A stretch of DNA of 64,000 nucleotides, taken from contig JBJKQL010000036.1 of NCBI GenBank assembly GCA_046705265.1, positions 1-64,000 on the forward strand, in the 5' to 3' direction. Numbering within the stretch: the first letter of the stretch is position 1; each line of letters opens with the position of its first letter. The position numbers were made by a program, and so were the translations under genes. The notes under the pieces are model-generated. The model searched no databases. It was not told the origin of the DNA and was given only the letters and a program-made list of their open reading frames with translations. The stretch comes from JAJYTL01 sp046705265. Lineage in GTDB: Bacteria; Pseudomonadota; Alphaproteobacteria; Ferrovibrionales; Ferrovibrionaceae. This document shows positions 53,095 to 63,077 of this stretch, one piece after another.

Positions 53095-53236
53095 GACTAA
53101 GCGAGAGTCGAAGGGACTCGCGGCCTGTGGCGGCAACGACGCGGGTCCGCAGCGCAAAGCCAAAAAGCCGGCGAGCCTGGGGCTCTCCGCTCACATCTTT
53201 GGCGCTGACGAGTTGGCCTCTCACGTCCAGTTCCAT
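53087..53236 (-). other. Possible upstream ORF of leuA (49 codons)
   Basis: ATG 53236 opens a frame ending in TGA at 53087, within the 5' arm of the leuA hairpin. Three of the last eight residues are Leu (SLRLSLSRP at the end). A 7-bp hairpin with a two-base bulge (53101-53121) overlaps these codons. Leu content overall is only seven of 49, and the ribosome-binding site is poor, so this may be chance. Confidence 0.25.
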
Positions 53237-53271
53237 CCTACCGCACACAAACGCTGTCTCAGAACACTGCC

Positions 53272-53317
53272 TCGACAGTTTCCCTATATGCGGTTAACGC
53301 GAAGTTAAAACTGTCGA
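53272..53317. repeat. Perfect 10-bp inverted repeat upstream of leuA
   Basis: TCGACAGTTT (53272-53281) and AAACTGTCGA (53308-53317) flank 26 bases that include a TTAAC-N5-GTTAA pair and AT-rich promoter-like sequence. It could be a regulator site pair. Confidence 0.5.
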
Positions 53318-53335
53318 CAAGAACAGAACCCTTGT

Positions 53336-53353
53336 ACGCCGAATTTACGGCGT
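53336..53353. repeat. Small palindrome upstream of leuA
   Basis: ACGCCG-AATTTA-CGGCGT is a perfect 6-bp inverted repeat with a 6-base centre. It lies in the spacer of a possible minus-strand promoter (TTGCGA, 18 bases, TACAAG). Confidence 0.35.
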
Positions 53354-53378
53354 GTCGCAATACCTTTATATACTTAAT

Positions 53379-53406
53379 AACAAAAATCGGCACTTAGGCA
53401 CCGATT
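53379..53406 (-). terminator. Rho-independent terminator of the ilvBNC transcript
   Basis: On the minus strand AATCGG / CCGATT, extended by three inner pairs including two wobbles, has loop CTAA and is followed by TTTGTTATT. It lies about 230 bp beyond the ilvC stop. Confidence 0.7.
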
Positions 53407-53484
53407 GCTGTGCCCGCGAGATCGCTGGCGCCGGTGTCTATTTGCGGCGGCTAACGCTCAAATCCACGGCACGGCCATGTGATC

Positions 53485-53532
53485 GGGATCAAGGCTTTGG
53501 TTTTGGCCGCTAGGGCAGCTTCGCTTGATCCC
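53485..53532. repeat. 9-bp inverted repeat in the ilvC 3' region
   Basis: GGGATCAAG (53485-53493) and CTTGATCCC (53524-53532) are perfect complements 30 bases apart. No T-run follows on either strand. Confidence 0.4.
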
Positions 53533-53637
53533 CCGTATTGTCTCGGCGTTGGGAGACCAAGCGCTAGCCCATTGAATTGGCATGCTAAACGGAGGCGGCG
53601 CTGATGCTCAGACTGAGCGCGTCGGCTGTCGTCCAAG

Positions 53638-54657
53638 CTAGTTTCGGGCCTTATCCACCAGCCGATTCTGGCCAATCCAAGGCATCATCGCCCGGAGTTT
53701 CTCGCCCACCTGTTCGATCGGATGACTGGCAGAACGGTGACGCATGGCCTTGAACGAGGTCTGGTTGACGCGATTTTCCAGCATCCATTCCCGGGTAAAG
53801 TGGCCGGATTGAATTTCACTTAGAACACGGCGCATTTCCTCGCGCACGGCGGCGTTGATAATGCGCGGACCGCGGGTGTACTCGCCGTATTCGGCGGTGT
53901 TGGAGACCGAATAGTTCATGTTGGCGATCCCGCCCTCATAGATCAGGTCGACGATTAGCTTGACCTCGTGCACGCATTCGAAATAGGCCATCTCCGGGGC
54001 ATACCCGGCTGCGACCAAGGTTTCGTAGCCGGCGGTAATCAATTCGACCAACCCGCCGCATAGCACGCTTTGCTCGCCGAAAAGATCAGTCTCGCATTCC
54101 TCACGAAAGGTGGTCTCGATGACGCCAGCGCGGCCGCCGCCAATGGCTGCGCCGTACGAAAGACCGATCTCCTGCGCGTTACCGGTTGCATTCTGCGCCA
54201 CCGCAAGAAGACAAGGCACGCCGGCGCCGCGGAGATATTCGGAGCGAACCGTATGGCCCGGCCCTTTCGGCGCGATCATGAAGACATCGAGATCGGCGCG
54301 CGGCTCGATAAGATTGAAATGAATGTTGAGGCCGTGCGCGAATGCGAGCGCGGCACCTTGTTTGAGATTGGGATGGAGCTCGGCGGTGTAGAGTTCGCCC
54401 TGAGTCTCGTCCGGGGTCAGCACCATGACGACGTCGGCCCAGCGCGCAGCCTCGGCCGGGCTCTTGACCTCGAAGCCTGCGGCTTCGGCCTTCTTGACGC
54501 CGGCAGAGCCGGATCGTAGGGCGACGATGACGTTTTTGGTGCCGGAATCCTTCAGGTTCAGGGCATGGGCATGGCCTTGGCTGCCGAACCCGACAATCGC
54601 CACCTTCTTTCCCTTGATCAAGTTCACGTCGGCGTCGCGGTCGTAATAGACACGCAT
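53638..54657 (-). CDS. ilvC: Ketol-acid reductoisomerase
   Basis: Second common step of valine and isoleucine synthesis, using NADPH and magnesium. The 339-residue class I enzyme has KVAIVGFGSQGHAHALNLKDSG (nucleotide-binding), APKGPGHTVRSEY, FGEQSVLCGGLVELI (metal Asp/Glu region) and YEGGIANMNYSVSNTAEYG. ATG 54657 has a GGAGGGAG-type site close upstream; the frame to 54675 is not needed. Follows ilvN by 87 bp. Confidence 0.97.
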   Translation of the reverse strand: MRVYYDRDADVNLIKGKKVAIVGFGSQGHAHALNLKDSGTKNVIVALRSGSAGVKKAEAAGFEVKSPAEAARWADVVMVLTPDETQGELYTAELHPNLKQGAALAFAHGLNIHFNLIEPRADLDVFMIAPKGPGHTVRSEYLRGAGVPCLLAVAQNATGNAQEIGLSYGAAIGGGRAGVIETTFREECETDLFGEQSVLCGGLVELITAGYETLVAAGYAPEMAYFECVHEVKLIVDLIYEGGIANMNYSVSNTAEYGEYTRGPRIINAAVREEMRRVLSEIQSGHFTREWMLENRVNQTSFKAMRHRSASHPIEQVGEKLRAMMPWIGQNRLVDKARN

Positions 54658-54744
54658 GGCTCCCTCCTTCTGCAATAGAATATCCGGGATTAGCCCGGAG
54701 TTTGTCTGGTTCGTCTTTTCCGTCCCGCATCCTGGAACGAAGCG

Positions 54745-55263
54745 TTACATGCTGCCGGCTCCGCGTTGGATCGCAACCGAGCCGGTGCGCGATAGGTCGA
54801 CCATGCCAAGGTCGCGCATCAGGCCAATAAAGGCGTCGAGCTTCTCGGTCGAGCCGGAAATCTCGAAGACGAAGGAATCACGAGTGGAATCAAGCGCCCG
54901 GGCGCGGAAGATGTCAGCGATGCGGAGCGCCTCGACTCGCTTTTCGCCGGCACCGACGACCTTGACCAAGGCGAGTTCGCGGCTGATAAATGGCCCCTCG
55001 GTGGTGAGATCCGAAACCTTGTGGACCGGCACTAGGCGGAAGAGCTGCGCCTTGATCTGCTCGATCACCATCGGCGTGCCCGAAGTCACCACGGTGATGC
55101 GGGAAAGATTGTTTGCCGGATCCACTGAGGCCACGGTCAAGCTCTCAATATTGTAGCCGCGACTCGAAAACAAGCCGATAACTCGGGCCAGTACGCCCGC
55201 TTCGTTGTCCACAAGCACGGCAATCGTATGTTGCTCGACCGCTTCGTTTCGCACGTTGCTCAC
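54745..55263 (-). CDS. ilvN: Acetolactate synthase regulatory subunit
   Basis: Small subunit that gives the synthase valine feedback control. The 172-residue protein has an ACT domain HTIAVLVDNEAGVLARVIGLFSSRGYNIESLTV, then a second ACT-like half with REIALVKV-type sequence (SRELALVKVVGAG). GTG 55263 is preferred because a GAGGGA site stands 5 bases upstream; an ATG at 55308 has no such site. It sits 71 bp after ilvB. Confidence 0.94.
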   Translation of the reverse strand: MSNVRNEAVEQHTIAVLVDNEAGVLARVIGLFSSRGYNIESLTVASVDPANNLSRITVVTSGTPMVIEQIKAQLFRLVPVHKVSDLTTEGPFISRELALVKVVGAGEKRVEALRIADIFRARALDSTRDSFVFEISGSTEKLDAFIGLMRDLGMVDLSRTGSVAIQRGAGSM

Positions 55264-55334
55264 GGCAATCCCTCTTGCCAAGCGGGCGTCCCCATTCTTC
55301 CTGCGCATGCCGGGAACGGGTGACCCGGACTGGA

Positions 55335-57107
55335 CTATACCAAGGTCAGGCCTTCGTCGCTCACTTCGGGCAGAGGTGTTGTTTCGCCATCGGCGCCAAG
55401 GATCATCTCGTTATGCGCCGCCCCCGACGGCACCATGGGGAAGCAATTTTCGGCCGGATCCACGGCGATATCGCAGACCACGGCGCCGGGATGGTTCAGC
55501 ATCGTCTCGATCACGCTGTCGAGTTCCGCTGGCTTGTCTGCGCGCAGGCCCATTGCGCCGAACGCCTCTGCGAGCTTCACGAAATCTGGCAGAGACTCCA
55601 TGTAGCTCTCCGCATAGCGACCGCCGTGGAGCATCTCTTGCCATTGGCGCACCATCCCCATGTAGCGATTGTTCAAGATGAAGGCCTTTACCGGAAGCCG
55701 GTACTGGGCAATGGTGGAAAGCTCCTGAATATTCATCAGAATCGAAGCTTCGCCCGCGATATCGATGACGAGCGCCTCCGGATGCGCAACCTGAACGCCG
55801 AGTGCCGCTGGCAGACCATATCCCATGGTGCCGAGTCCTCCTGACGTCATCCAATGGTTCGGCTTATCGAACTTGAAGAACTGGGCGGCCCACATCTGGT
55901 GCTGTCCAACTTCGGTAGTGATGTAGACGTCATCACGGCTGCGGGTTGCGGCATAGAGCCGTTCGAGGGCGTACTGCGGTTTGATGATCTTGTCGTCCTT
56001 GCGATATTTCAGGCAATCGCGGCTTCGCCAGCGATCGATCTGCGCCCACCAGTGGTCGAGGGCGTCGCGGTTGCTCCCGGTCTTCCCCTTTTGCCACTGG
56101 GCAAGCATTTCTTCGAGCACATGGCCGGCGTCGCCAACGATGGGAATATCGACCGCTACGCTCTTATTGATCGAGGAAGGGTCGATATCGACATGGATCT
56201 TCTTCGACCCCGGAGAGAATGCATTGAGGCGGCCGGTGATGCGGTCATCAAAACGGGCGCCGATCGCGATCATCACGTCACAGTCGTGCATCGCCATATT
56301 GGCCTCGTAGGTGCCGTGCATGCCAAGCATGCCGAGCGCGTGCCGGTCGGTGCCGGGAAAGCCCCCGAGGCCAAGGAGGGTAGTGGTGATCGGAAAACCG
56401 GTTGCATGCACGAGCCGGAGTAGCAGTTTTGCGGCGTTGGACCCGGAATTGATAATACCGCCGCCCGTATAGAAGACCGGCCGCTTCGCCGTGCGCATCA
56501 ATTCGACGGCGGCACGGATGCGTTCCTTGTCGCCTGCGACCTGAGGTCGGTAACTGCGTCGTTGCACCGCGCTGGGTGGCACGTAGGGGCCGGGCGCTAG
56601 GGTAATGTCCTTCGGCAGGTCAACCAGCACGGGACCGGGGCGTCCGGTCGTCGCAACATGGAACGCCTCATGCATCACCCGCGCCAAGTCGTTCACGTCT
56701 TTGACCAGGTAGTTGTGTTTGGTGCAAGGACGTGTGATGCCGACGGTATCGGCCTCCTGAAACGCGTCGTTGCCGATCATATGGGTCGCTACCTGACCGG
56801 TTAGGCAGACCAGGGGGATCGAATCCATCAAGGCGTCGGTCAGGCCGGTTACCGCGTTGGTCGCGCCCGGGCCGGAGGTGACAAGGACGACCCCTGGCTT
56901 GCCGGTGGACCGGGCATAGCCTTCGGCCGCATGAACCGCCCCTTGCTCATGACGAACCAAAATATGGCGCAATCGGTTCTGCTTGAAGATGGCGTCGTAG
57001 ATTGGCAATACGGCGCCGCCCGGATAACCGAAAACCACCTCTACGCCTTGATCGACCAGGGCCTGCAGGATGATTTCCGCACCGGTCATAGTCTCGCGCT
57101 GCACCAT
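55335..57107 (-). CDS. ilvB: Acetolactate synthase catalytic subunit
   Basis: Condenses pyruvate with pyruvate or 2-ketobutyrate in branched-chain amino acid synthesis. The 590-residue ThDP enzyme has GVEVVFGYPGGAVLPIYDA, the catalytic Glu in LVRHEQGAVHAAEGYAR, the FAD region GMLGMHGTYEANMAM, and the ThDP motif around DIAGEASILMNIQELSTIAQYRLPVKAFILNN; the family-typical GDG triad here reads AGE. ATG 57107 follows GGAAGGA by about 9 bases. It starts 118 bp after miaA and leads ilvB-ilvN-ilvC. Confidence 0.96.
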   Translation of the reverse strand: MVQRETMTGAEIILQALVDQGVEVVFGYPGGAVLPIYDAIFKQNRLRHILVRHEQGAVHAAEGYARSTGKPGVVLVTSGPGATNAVTGLTDALMDSIPLVCLTGQVATHMIGNDAFQEADTVGITRPCTKHNYLVKDVNDLARVMHEAFHVATTGRPGPVLVDLPKDITLAPGPYVPPSAVQRRSYRPQVAGDKERIRAAVELMRTAKRPVFYTGGGIINSGSNAAKLLLRLVHATGFPITTTLLGLGGFPGTDRHALGMLGMHGTYEANMAMHDCDVMIAIGARFDDRITGRLNAFSPGSKKIHVDIDPSSINKSVAVDIPIVGDAGHVLEEMLAQWQKGKTGSNRDALDHWWAQIDRWRSRDCLKYRKDDKIIKPQYALERLYAATRSRDDVYITTEVGQHQMWAAQFFKFDKPNHWMTSGGLGTMGYGLPAALGVQVAHPEALVIDIAGEASILMNIQELSTIAQYRLPVKAFILNNRYMGMVRQWQEMLHGGRYAESYMESLPDFVKLAEAFGAMGLRADKPAELDSVIETMLNHPGAVVCDIAVDPAENCFPMVPSGAAHNEMILGADGETTPLPEVSDEGLTLV

Positions 57108-57225
57108 AATCTTGCGTCCTTCCGAAAAACCGTACGCTCGGACTCTCGGGATACCGGGGCCTGTTTTCTCGACCAAGAGCCGCTGGATTTCCGCCAAAAA
57201 AGCCGGAAGACGGGAACCTAGACGC

Positions 57226-58188
57226 TCATAAACGGGCGGTCAACAAAAACTGGCGAATAAACGAAAAGATTTCGGGATCGAAACTTTCCGAAAATTGCGC
57301 GCTCTTGGAGGTGCTCAAGTTCAGCCGATGACGAAACCAAGTCATTTGCCGCTTGGCGTAACGCCGCGTCGCCTGCTGACCGTCGGCGATCGCCTCGGCG
57401 AGCGTTATCTCACGGCGGAGATGGCGATTGAGCGGCGCCACGCCAAGCGCCTTCATAGCAGGAAGACCCGGGTCGAGGCCGAGGGTAACGAGCGCCGCCA
57501 CCTCGTCTAGCGCGCCGTCCTGCACCATGGCGTTGAAACGGGCATTGCAGCGGGCATAGATCTCGCTCCGTGGCGGGTTGAGGTGGATGGTCGCGAGCGG
57601 CGCCTCAAAGGTCCCGGACGGCGACATGGCCTGCCAAGCGGCGAGCGAACGGCCGGTTGCCGCCATCACGCTGAAGGCGCGGACGAGGCGTTGACGATCG
57701 GACGGGAGAAGCTTAGCTGCCATCTCGGGATCGCGGTCGGCAAGCGCGCGATGGAAGGCTTTGGGGCCGAGTTCGGCGTGGAGCGCTGTCGCCTCAGACA
57801 CAACTGACGGCGGGACCACAGGCACCGGCGCAAGGCCGCGATAGAGCGCGTGCAGATAAAGTCCGGTGCCGCCGACCAGGATCGGCAGGTGGCCGCCTGC
57901 CCAGGCGGCTTCGACTTCGGCGAGCGCAAGCCGACGCCAAGTGGCGACGGAGCCAGCTTCGGCTGCTGGCAGAATGCCATAGAGACGATGCGGGGAGCGG
58001 GCCTCTGCCGCGGCGCCGGGACGCGCGGTGAGAATCCTAAGCTCGCGGTAAAGTTGCATGCTGTCGGCGTTGATGATGATACCGTCGAAGCGCTCGGCAA
58101 GACGGAGCGCAAGCTCTGATTTGCCGCTTGCCGTCGGACCCGCGACGACGACCGCGGCCTGCCCTTTACGCTTGCTCGGGTTGTCCAC
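57226..58188 (-). CDS. miaA: tRNA dimethylallyltransferase
   Basis: Adds an isopentenyl group to A37 of tRNAs reading UNN codons. The 320-residue protein has the P-loop GPTASGKSELAL, IINADSMQLYRELRILTARP and PILVGGTGLYLHALYRGL. The C-terminus (TRRYAKRQMTWFRHR) is the tRNA-binding signature. Starts at GTG 58188; the long upstream frame to 58482 overlaps serB on the other strand and is not protein-like. It precedes ilvB on the same strand. Confidence 0.95.
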   Translation of the reverse strand: MDNPSKRKGQAAVVVAGPTASGKSELALRLAERFDGIIINADSMQLYRELRILTARPGAAAEARSPHRLYGILPAAEAGSVATWRRLALAEVEAAWAGGHLPILVGGTGLYLHALYRGLAPVPVVPPSVVSEATALHAELGPKAFHRALADRDPEMAAKLLPSDRQRLVRAFSVMAATGRSLAAWQAMSPSGTFEAPLATIHLNPPRSEIYARCNARFNAMVQDGALDEVAALVTLGLDPGLPAMKALGVAPLNRHLRREITLAEAIADGQQATRRYAKRQMTWFRHRLNLSTSKSAQFSESFDPEIFSFIRQFLLTARL

Positions 58189-58244
58189 GCTCCGGCCTCG
58201 GATTAGAAAGGGGTGCCTGTCCGTGATCAACAATTTCGGATCCC

Positions 58245-59144
<900 letters not shown>

Positions 59145-59229
59145 GCGCCGCGCCCGGCAGGCGTGCAACCCGCCGAACCGAGGCCGGCGCGACCGTTTCA
59201 GCAGGGCTCTGGCGCTCGATGATCGACGA

Positions 59230-60738
59230 TCAACCTCCGGCCTTGAGCGGCAGGGCAACAAAAATACGGTCGGTCCCTCGTTCGACCATGAAGAGCACTG
59301 CGCCGCGTTTTGCCTTCCGCGCTACCGAGATTTCAGCCACCACCTCGGCCGGAGTGGTGACGCGGCTCTGCCCGGTCTGAAGGATGACATCGCCTGGCTG
59401 GATGTTCTGCGAAGCGGCGATGCCATTCGGCTTGACCGCCGTGATCACAACGCCTGAGACCTTTTCGCCGAGCTTATATTTCTCACGCAAGGCGGGGGTT
59501 ATCGTGTTCAAGGTCATGCCGAGCGTTTGCACCCCGGGTGGCTGAAGGGGTTTGTGTTCGGGCTGTTTTTTCGCCTTCTCGCTCATCGCGTGCTGGGCTG
59601 GCTCCTTCAATTCGGCGATGGTTACCATGAGCGTCTTGTGCTTGCCTGCGCGCCAAACATCTACGGCCACCCTCTTGCCGACCGGCGTTCCGGCGACAAA
59701 GCGCGGCAGTTCATCCATTTCGCTCACTGGTTTGCCGTTGAAGCGAAGAATCACGTCACCGGGCTTGAAATCGGCATGCGACGCGGGACTGTTCGGAATA
59801 ACGGCGGCGACGAGAGCGCCCTCTGGCCGGCTCAGGCCGAGGCTCTCCGCGATATCCTCGGTGACCGTCTGAATGCGGACGCCAAGCCAGCCACGCTCGA
59901 CGTGACCATGGGCGAGAAGCTGCGCGACCACGGGTTCAGCCAAGCTCGAGGGAATCGCGAAGCCGATGCCTAGCGAGCCGCCACCTTCGGAGAAGATTGC
60001 CGTATTGATGCCGATCACCTGCCCCGCCATATTGAGCAGCGGCCCACCCGAATTGCCGCGGTTGATCGGCGCGTCGGTTTGAATGAAGTCGTCGTAGGGC
60101 CCAGAGTGCAGATCGCGCCCCCTGGCCGAAATTATCCCTGCCGTGACCGTGCCGCCGAGGCCGAAGGGATTGCCGATGGCGAGCACCCAGTCACCGACGC
60201 GCGAGGTATCCGAATTACCCCATTGAAGCGCCGGCAGCGGATGCGGGGGTTTGACCCGCAAGACCGCGATATCGGTCTTGGTATCGACGGCAATGATTTT
60301 GGCCGGCAAGACCGTGTGATCGTGCAAAATGACGCGAATCCGATCCGCGTCCTTCACCACGTGGTCGTTAGTCACGATGATGCCCGAGGCGCTGATGATG
60401 AAGCCCGAGCCAAGCGAAATCACGGGCGGCGTCGGCTGGCTCTGCTGGCGCTTGAGAAAATCCTTGAAGAATTGGCGGAACGGCGAATCCGGAGGCAGCT
60501 CCGGCAATTGCTGTTGAAGCTGTGAGAGTTCGCCGTGCTTTTCGACGGCAGAGACATTCACCACGGCGGGCGAAACCTTTTGTACAAGGTCGGCAAAGCT
60601 CGCCGGAATATCCTTGGCCTGACTTGTGCCTGGCACGCAGACTGCCGCGACCAAGGCGAAAAGGGCCAGGAGGCCGGACCGACGGCAGCCGGCAAAGCGC
60701 CGAAATGGTTGGAACGCCACGAGGCGAAGGTTAGTCAT
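59230..60738 (-). CDS. Periplasmic serine protease of the DegP/DegQ (HtrA) family
   Basis: Degrades and refolds damaged envelope proteins. The 502-residue protein has an N-terminal signal (LLALFALVAAVCVPGTSQA), a trypsin-like domain with triad His in VTNDHVV, Asp in TKTDIAVL and Ser in RGNSGGPL, and two PDZ domains (RGWLGVRIQTV... and the region ending QPGDVILQTGQSRV). It lies 192 bp beyond hflC on the same strand; HflKC-DegP clusters are usual in alphaproteobacteria. Confidence 0.95.
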   Translation of the reverse strand: MTNLRLVAFQPFRRFAGCRRSGLLALFALVAAVCVPGTSQAKDIPASFADLVQKVSPAVVNVSAVEKHGELSQLQQQLPELPPDSPFRQFFKDFLKRQQSQPTPPVISLGSGFIISASGIIVTNDHVVKDADRIRVILHDHTVLPAKIIAVDTKTDIAVLRVKPPHPLPALQWGNSDTSRVGDWVLAIGNPFGLGGTVTAGIISARGRDLHSGPYDDFIQTDAPINRGNSGGPLLNMAGQVIGINTAIFSEGGGSLGIGFAIPSSLAEPVVAQLLAHGHVERGWLGVRIQTVTEDIAESLGLSRPEGALVAAVIPNSPASHADFKPGDVILRFNGKPVSEMDELPRFVAGTPVGKRVAVDVWRAGKHKTLMVTIAELKEPAQHAMSEKAKKQPEHKPLQPPGVQTLGMTLNTITPALREKYKLGEKVSGVVITAVKPNGIAASQNIQPGDVILQTGQSRVTTPAEVVAEISVARKAKRGAVLFMVERGTDRIFVALPLKAGG

Positions 60739-60930
60739 TTTAGTTCTCCAAACCGATCTGATCTCGCAGGGCTGCCGTCGAATGCCGCCCGCCCTGAGCT
60801 TGCCGCGACGGGTGGTTCACCTTTTACTCAGTTCTCATTGTACCTTGTCGGGCCGGCTTCGGCGCGCTCGACCTGATCTCACGCAGCAGGGGGCGCCGGC
60901 CACGCGGCCCCGGCTTTGCGAGCGCTGTCC

Positions 60931-61842
60931 CTACCGTGTTTTTTGGCTTTTCCCCGTCGTAGTGTCCGGGCTGCTCTGTGGTACGCCGTTCAAATAGCGG
61001 AAAAATTCGGAATTCGGTGAAAGGACCAATGTCGTATGGTCACCCGTTAGCGCGTGCCGATACGCCTGCAAGGAACGATAGAAGATATAAAACGACGGGT
61101 CCTGATCGGCTGCCGCCGCGAGTATCTTCGCCCGGTCCGCATCGCCCTCGCCGCGCAGAATCTGCGCCGTCTTTTGCGCCTCGGCGAGGATCACCGTGCG
61201 CTGGCGGTCGGCATCGGCCCGGATTTGGGTCGCGATCGCCGCGCCTTGGGCGCGGTACAGTTTTGCCTGGCGTTCACGCGCCGTCTGCATGCGGCGATAA
61301 ATAGCCTCGCTGTTGGCTTCGGGCAGGTCCGTGCGCTTGATGCGCACGTCGATGATCTTAATTCCGAAGCTGCTTGCATCCTTGCCAAGGATATTCTGAA
61401 TGCGCGTCATCAGTTGTTCGCGCTCAGGGATAAGCAACGCCTGTAACGGGACCTGGCCGATGACTTGACGGAGGCTGGCGTTAAGCGAGTTAGCAAGCCG
61501 CTCCTGCGCCACTTCATCGGAGCCGACACTTTGATAGAACTTGAGCGGGTTGACGATACGGTAGCGGGCAAAGGCATCGACGAGGAGCCGCTTCTGGTCC
61601 GACGTGATGACCTCTTCCGTGGTGCCTTCGAGGCCGAGAACACGCTTATCGATGTAAGTAACGTCCTGGACGAAAGGCAGCTTGAACTTCAGGCCTGGTT
61701 TTTCCAGAACCTTGATCGGCGCCCCGAACTGTAGAACCAGCGCTTGTTCGGTCTGTGGCACGGTGTAGACGGAGTTGAAGGCGACGATCAGGAGGATGAC
61801 CACCGCCACGGCGATGTAAAGCGGGAGCGGAGAGCGTCTCAT
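60931..61842 (-). CDS. hflC: SPFH-domain protein HflC
   Basis: A 303-residue membrane protein that, with HflK, forms the large cage around FtsH and restrains its protease activity. It has an N-terminal transmembrane helix (YIAVAVVILLIVAF) and a SPFH domain with LQFGAPIKVLEKPGLKFKLPFVQ and DQKRLLVDAFARYRI. A coiled-coil region (YRAQGAAIATQIRADADRQR) follows. ATG 61842 overlaps the hflK stop by four bases. Confidence 0.96.
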   Translation of the reverse strand: MRRSPLPLYIAVAVVILLIVAFNSVYTVPQTEQALVLQFGAPIKVLEKPGLKFKLPFVQDVTYIDKRVLGLEGTTEEVITSDQKRLLVDAFARYRIVNPLKFYQSVGSDEVAQERLANSLNASLRQVIGQVPLQALLIPEREQLMTRIQNILGKDASSFGIKIIDVRIKRTDLPEANSEAIYRRMQTARERQAKLYRAQGAAIATQIRADADRQRTVILAEAQKTAQILRGEGDADRAKILAAAADQDPSFYIFYRSLQAYRHALTGDHTTLVLSPNSEFFRYLNGVPQSSPDTTTGKSQKTR

Positions 61843-62942
61843 CGGGGGCCCTTTCCGGCTGCAGACGCCGATGGCTTCCCACCTGAGGGATTGATCTGCG
61901 GCAGTGGTAAGTAGGGCACGACCCCGGGGCCGGCCTTTTGATCGAGGATTACCTTATTGGCGCCACCGAGAACCTGTTCCATGGTTTCTATATAGAGCCG
62001 CTTCTCTGTGATGCTCTTCGCTGCACGATACTGAGCGTCGAGCGCTAGGAAGCGTGCGGCCTCGCCCTGCGCCTCGGCGACAGCCTTTTGCTTATAGGCT
62101 TCCGCCTGCTGTATGACGCGATTGGCCTCGCCATGGGCACGCGGCACGACGTCGTTGCTGTAGGCTTCCGCCTCGTTACGCTCGCGGTCACGGTCGGTCT
62201 TTGCGGCCTGCACGTCGCGGAAGGCCGCGATAACCTGAGACGGCGGATCGGCCTTGAGCAGGTTCACTTGCGTCACTTCGATGCCGGCGTGATAGCTGTC
62301 CAATATCTGCTGCATCGCTTGCTGCGTTCGCTGCTCAATGACGGAGCGTCCCTGGGTAAGGATCCATTGCAGCGGATTCTCGCCAATCACCTCGCGCATG
62401 ACGCTCTCGGCGACCGCCTTCACGGTCGCCTTCGGGTCCTGGACGTTGAACAGGTAATTGCCAGCATCCTTTATGACCCAAAAGACTGTGAAGTTGATGT
62501 CCACGATATCCTGATTGCCGGTAAGCATAAGACTCTCGCGCGGTAGATCACGTGCCGAGCCATCCGCCGCGTAGCGAAAGCCGACGGAGGTTCGGTTGAC
62601 GCGCGTGACCGCAGGCGTCAACACCGTCTCGATGGGATAGGGGAGATGGTAGTTGAGGCCGGGTCGGGTCGTGCTGACCCAGGCACCGAAACGCAGCACC
62701 ACTCCCTGTTCATCGGGTTGAACGCGATAAAAGCCGGAGGCGAGCCAGATCAGGACGAGAGCGATTACGCCCAGTATATAGGCGCGCCGGTTGTTCCACC
62801 CCGGCGGAAGCATGCGGCGCAGCCGATCCTGCCCGCGCTGGACCAGGTCTTGGAGGTCCGGAGGCTGGCCACCGCCGCGCGGTCCCTGGCTCCAAGGGCC
62901 GCGACCGCCGCCTTGCCAGCCGCTGTTGTTTGACCACGGCAT
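61839..62942 (-). CDS. hflK: SPFH-domain protein HflK
   Basis: Partner of HflC, 367 residues. The N-terminus is Gly/Pro/Trp-rich (NNSGWQGGGRGPW). It is followed by a transmembrane segment (YILGVIALVLIWLASGF) and a SPFH domain with VQPDEQGVVLRFGAWVSTTRPGLNYHLP, then coiled coil with HGEANRVIQQAEAYKQKAVAEAQG. First gene of hflK-hflC and the DegP-type protease. Confidence 0.96.
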   Translation of the reverse strand: MPWSNNSGWQGGGRGPWSQGPRGGGQPPDLQDLVQRGQDRLRRMLPPGWNNRRAYILGVIALVLIWLASGFYRVQPDEQGVVLRFGAWVSTTRPGLNYHLPYPIETVLTPAVTRVNRTSVGFRYAADGSARDLPRESLMLTGNQDIVDINFTVFWVIKDAGNYLFNVQDPKATVKAVAESVMREVIGENPLQWILTQGRSVIEQRTQQAMQQILDSYHAGIEVTQVNLLKADPPSQVIAAFRDVQAAKTDRDRERNEAEAYSNDVVPRAHGEANRVIQQAEAYKQKAVAEAQGEAARFLALDAQYRAAKSITEKRLYIETMEQVLGGANKVILDQKAGPGVVPYLPLPQINPSGGKPSASAAGKGPR

Positions 62943-63077
62943 GCTTGAAGGTACCTCGGATTCTCTTGCTGTTCAGTAATTTGCTTGGCGTCGCCCCGCG
63001 CGTTATATCTCATTCGGCAGCGGCATACAAATCCACACGCCGGGCGAAGAATTGGCGCTTTTCACAGGGTACGAAAT

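Larger units (their letters stand above)
53002..53637. other. 636-bp intergenic region, leuA / ilvC
   Basis: Both flanking genes run on the minus strand. From the ilvC side it holds about 230 bp of apparent 3' untranslated sequence, the ilv terminator, then an AT-rich region with palindromes, a possible upstream ORF and the leuA leader hairpin. I see no tRNA and no convincing gene other than the short ORF described. Confidence 0.6.

Noticed and set aside
53002..53637. tRNA or small RNA gene in the leuA-ilvC gap
   Set aside because: I looked for the T-loop and acceptor-stem pattern and found none. The structures present are better explained as terminator and leader elements.
53451..53675. A 74-codon minus-strand frame after ilvC
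   Set aside because: It overlaps the ilvC 3' end in a different frame and shows no protein-like pattern.
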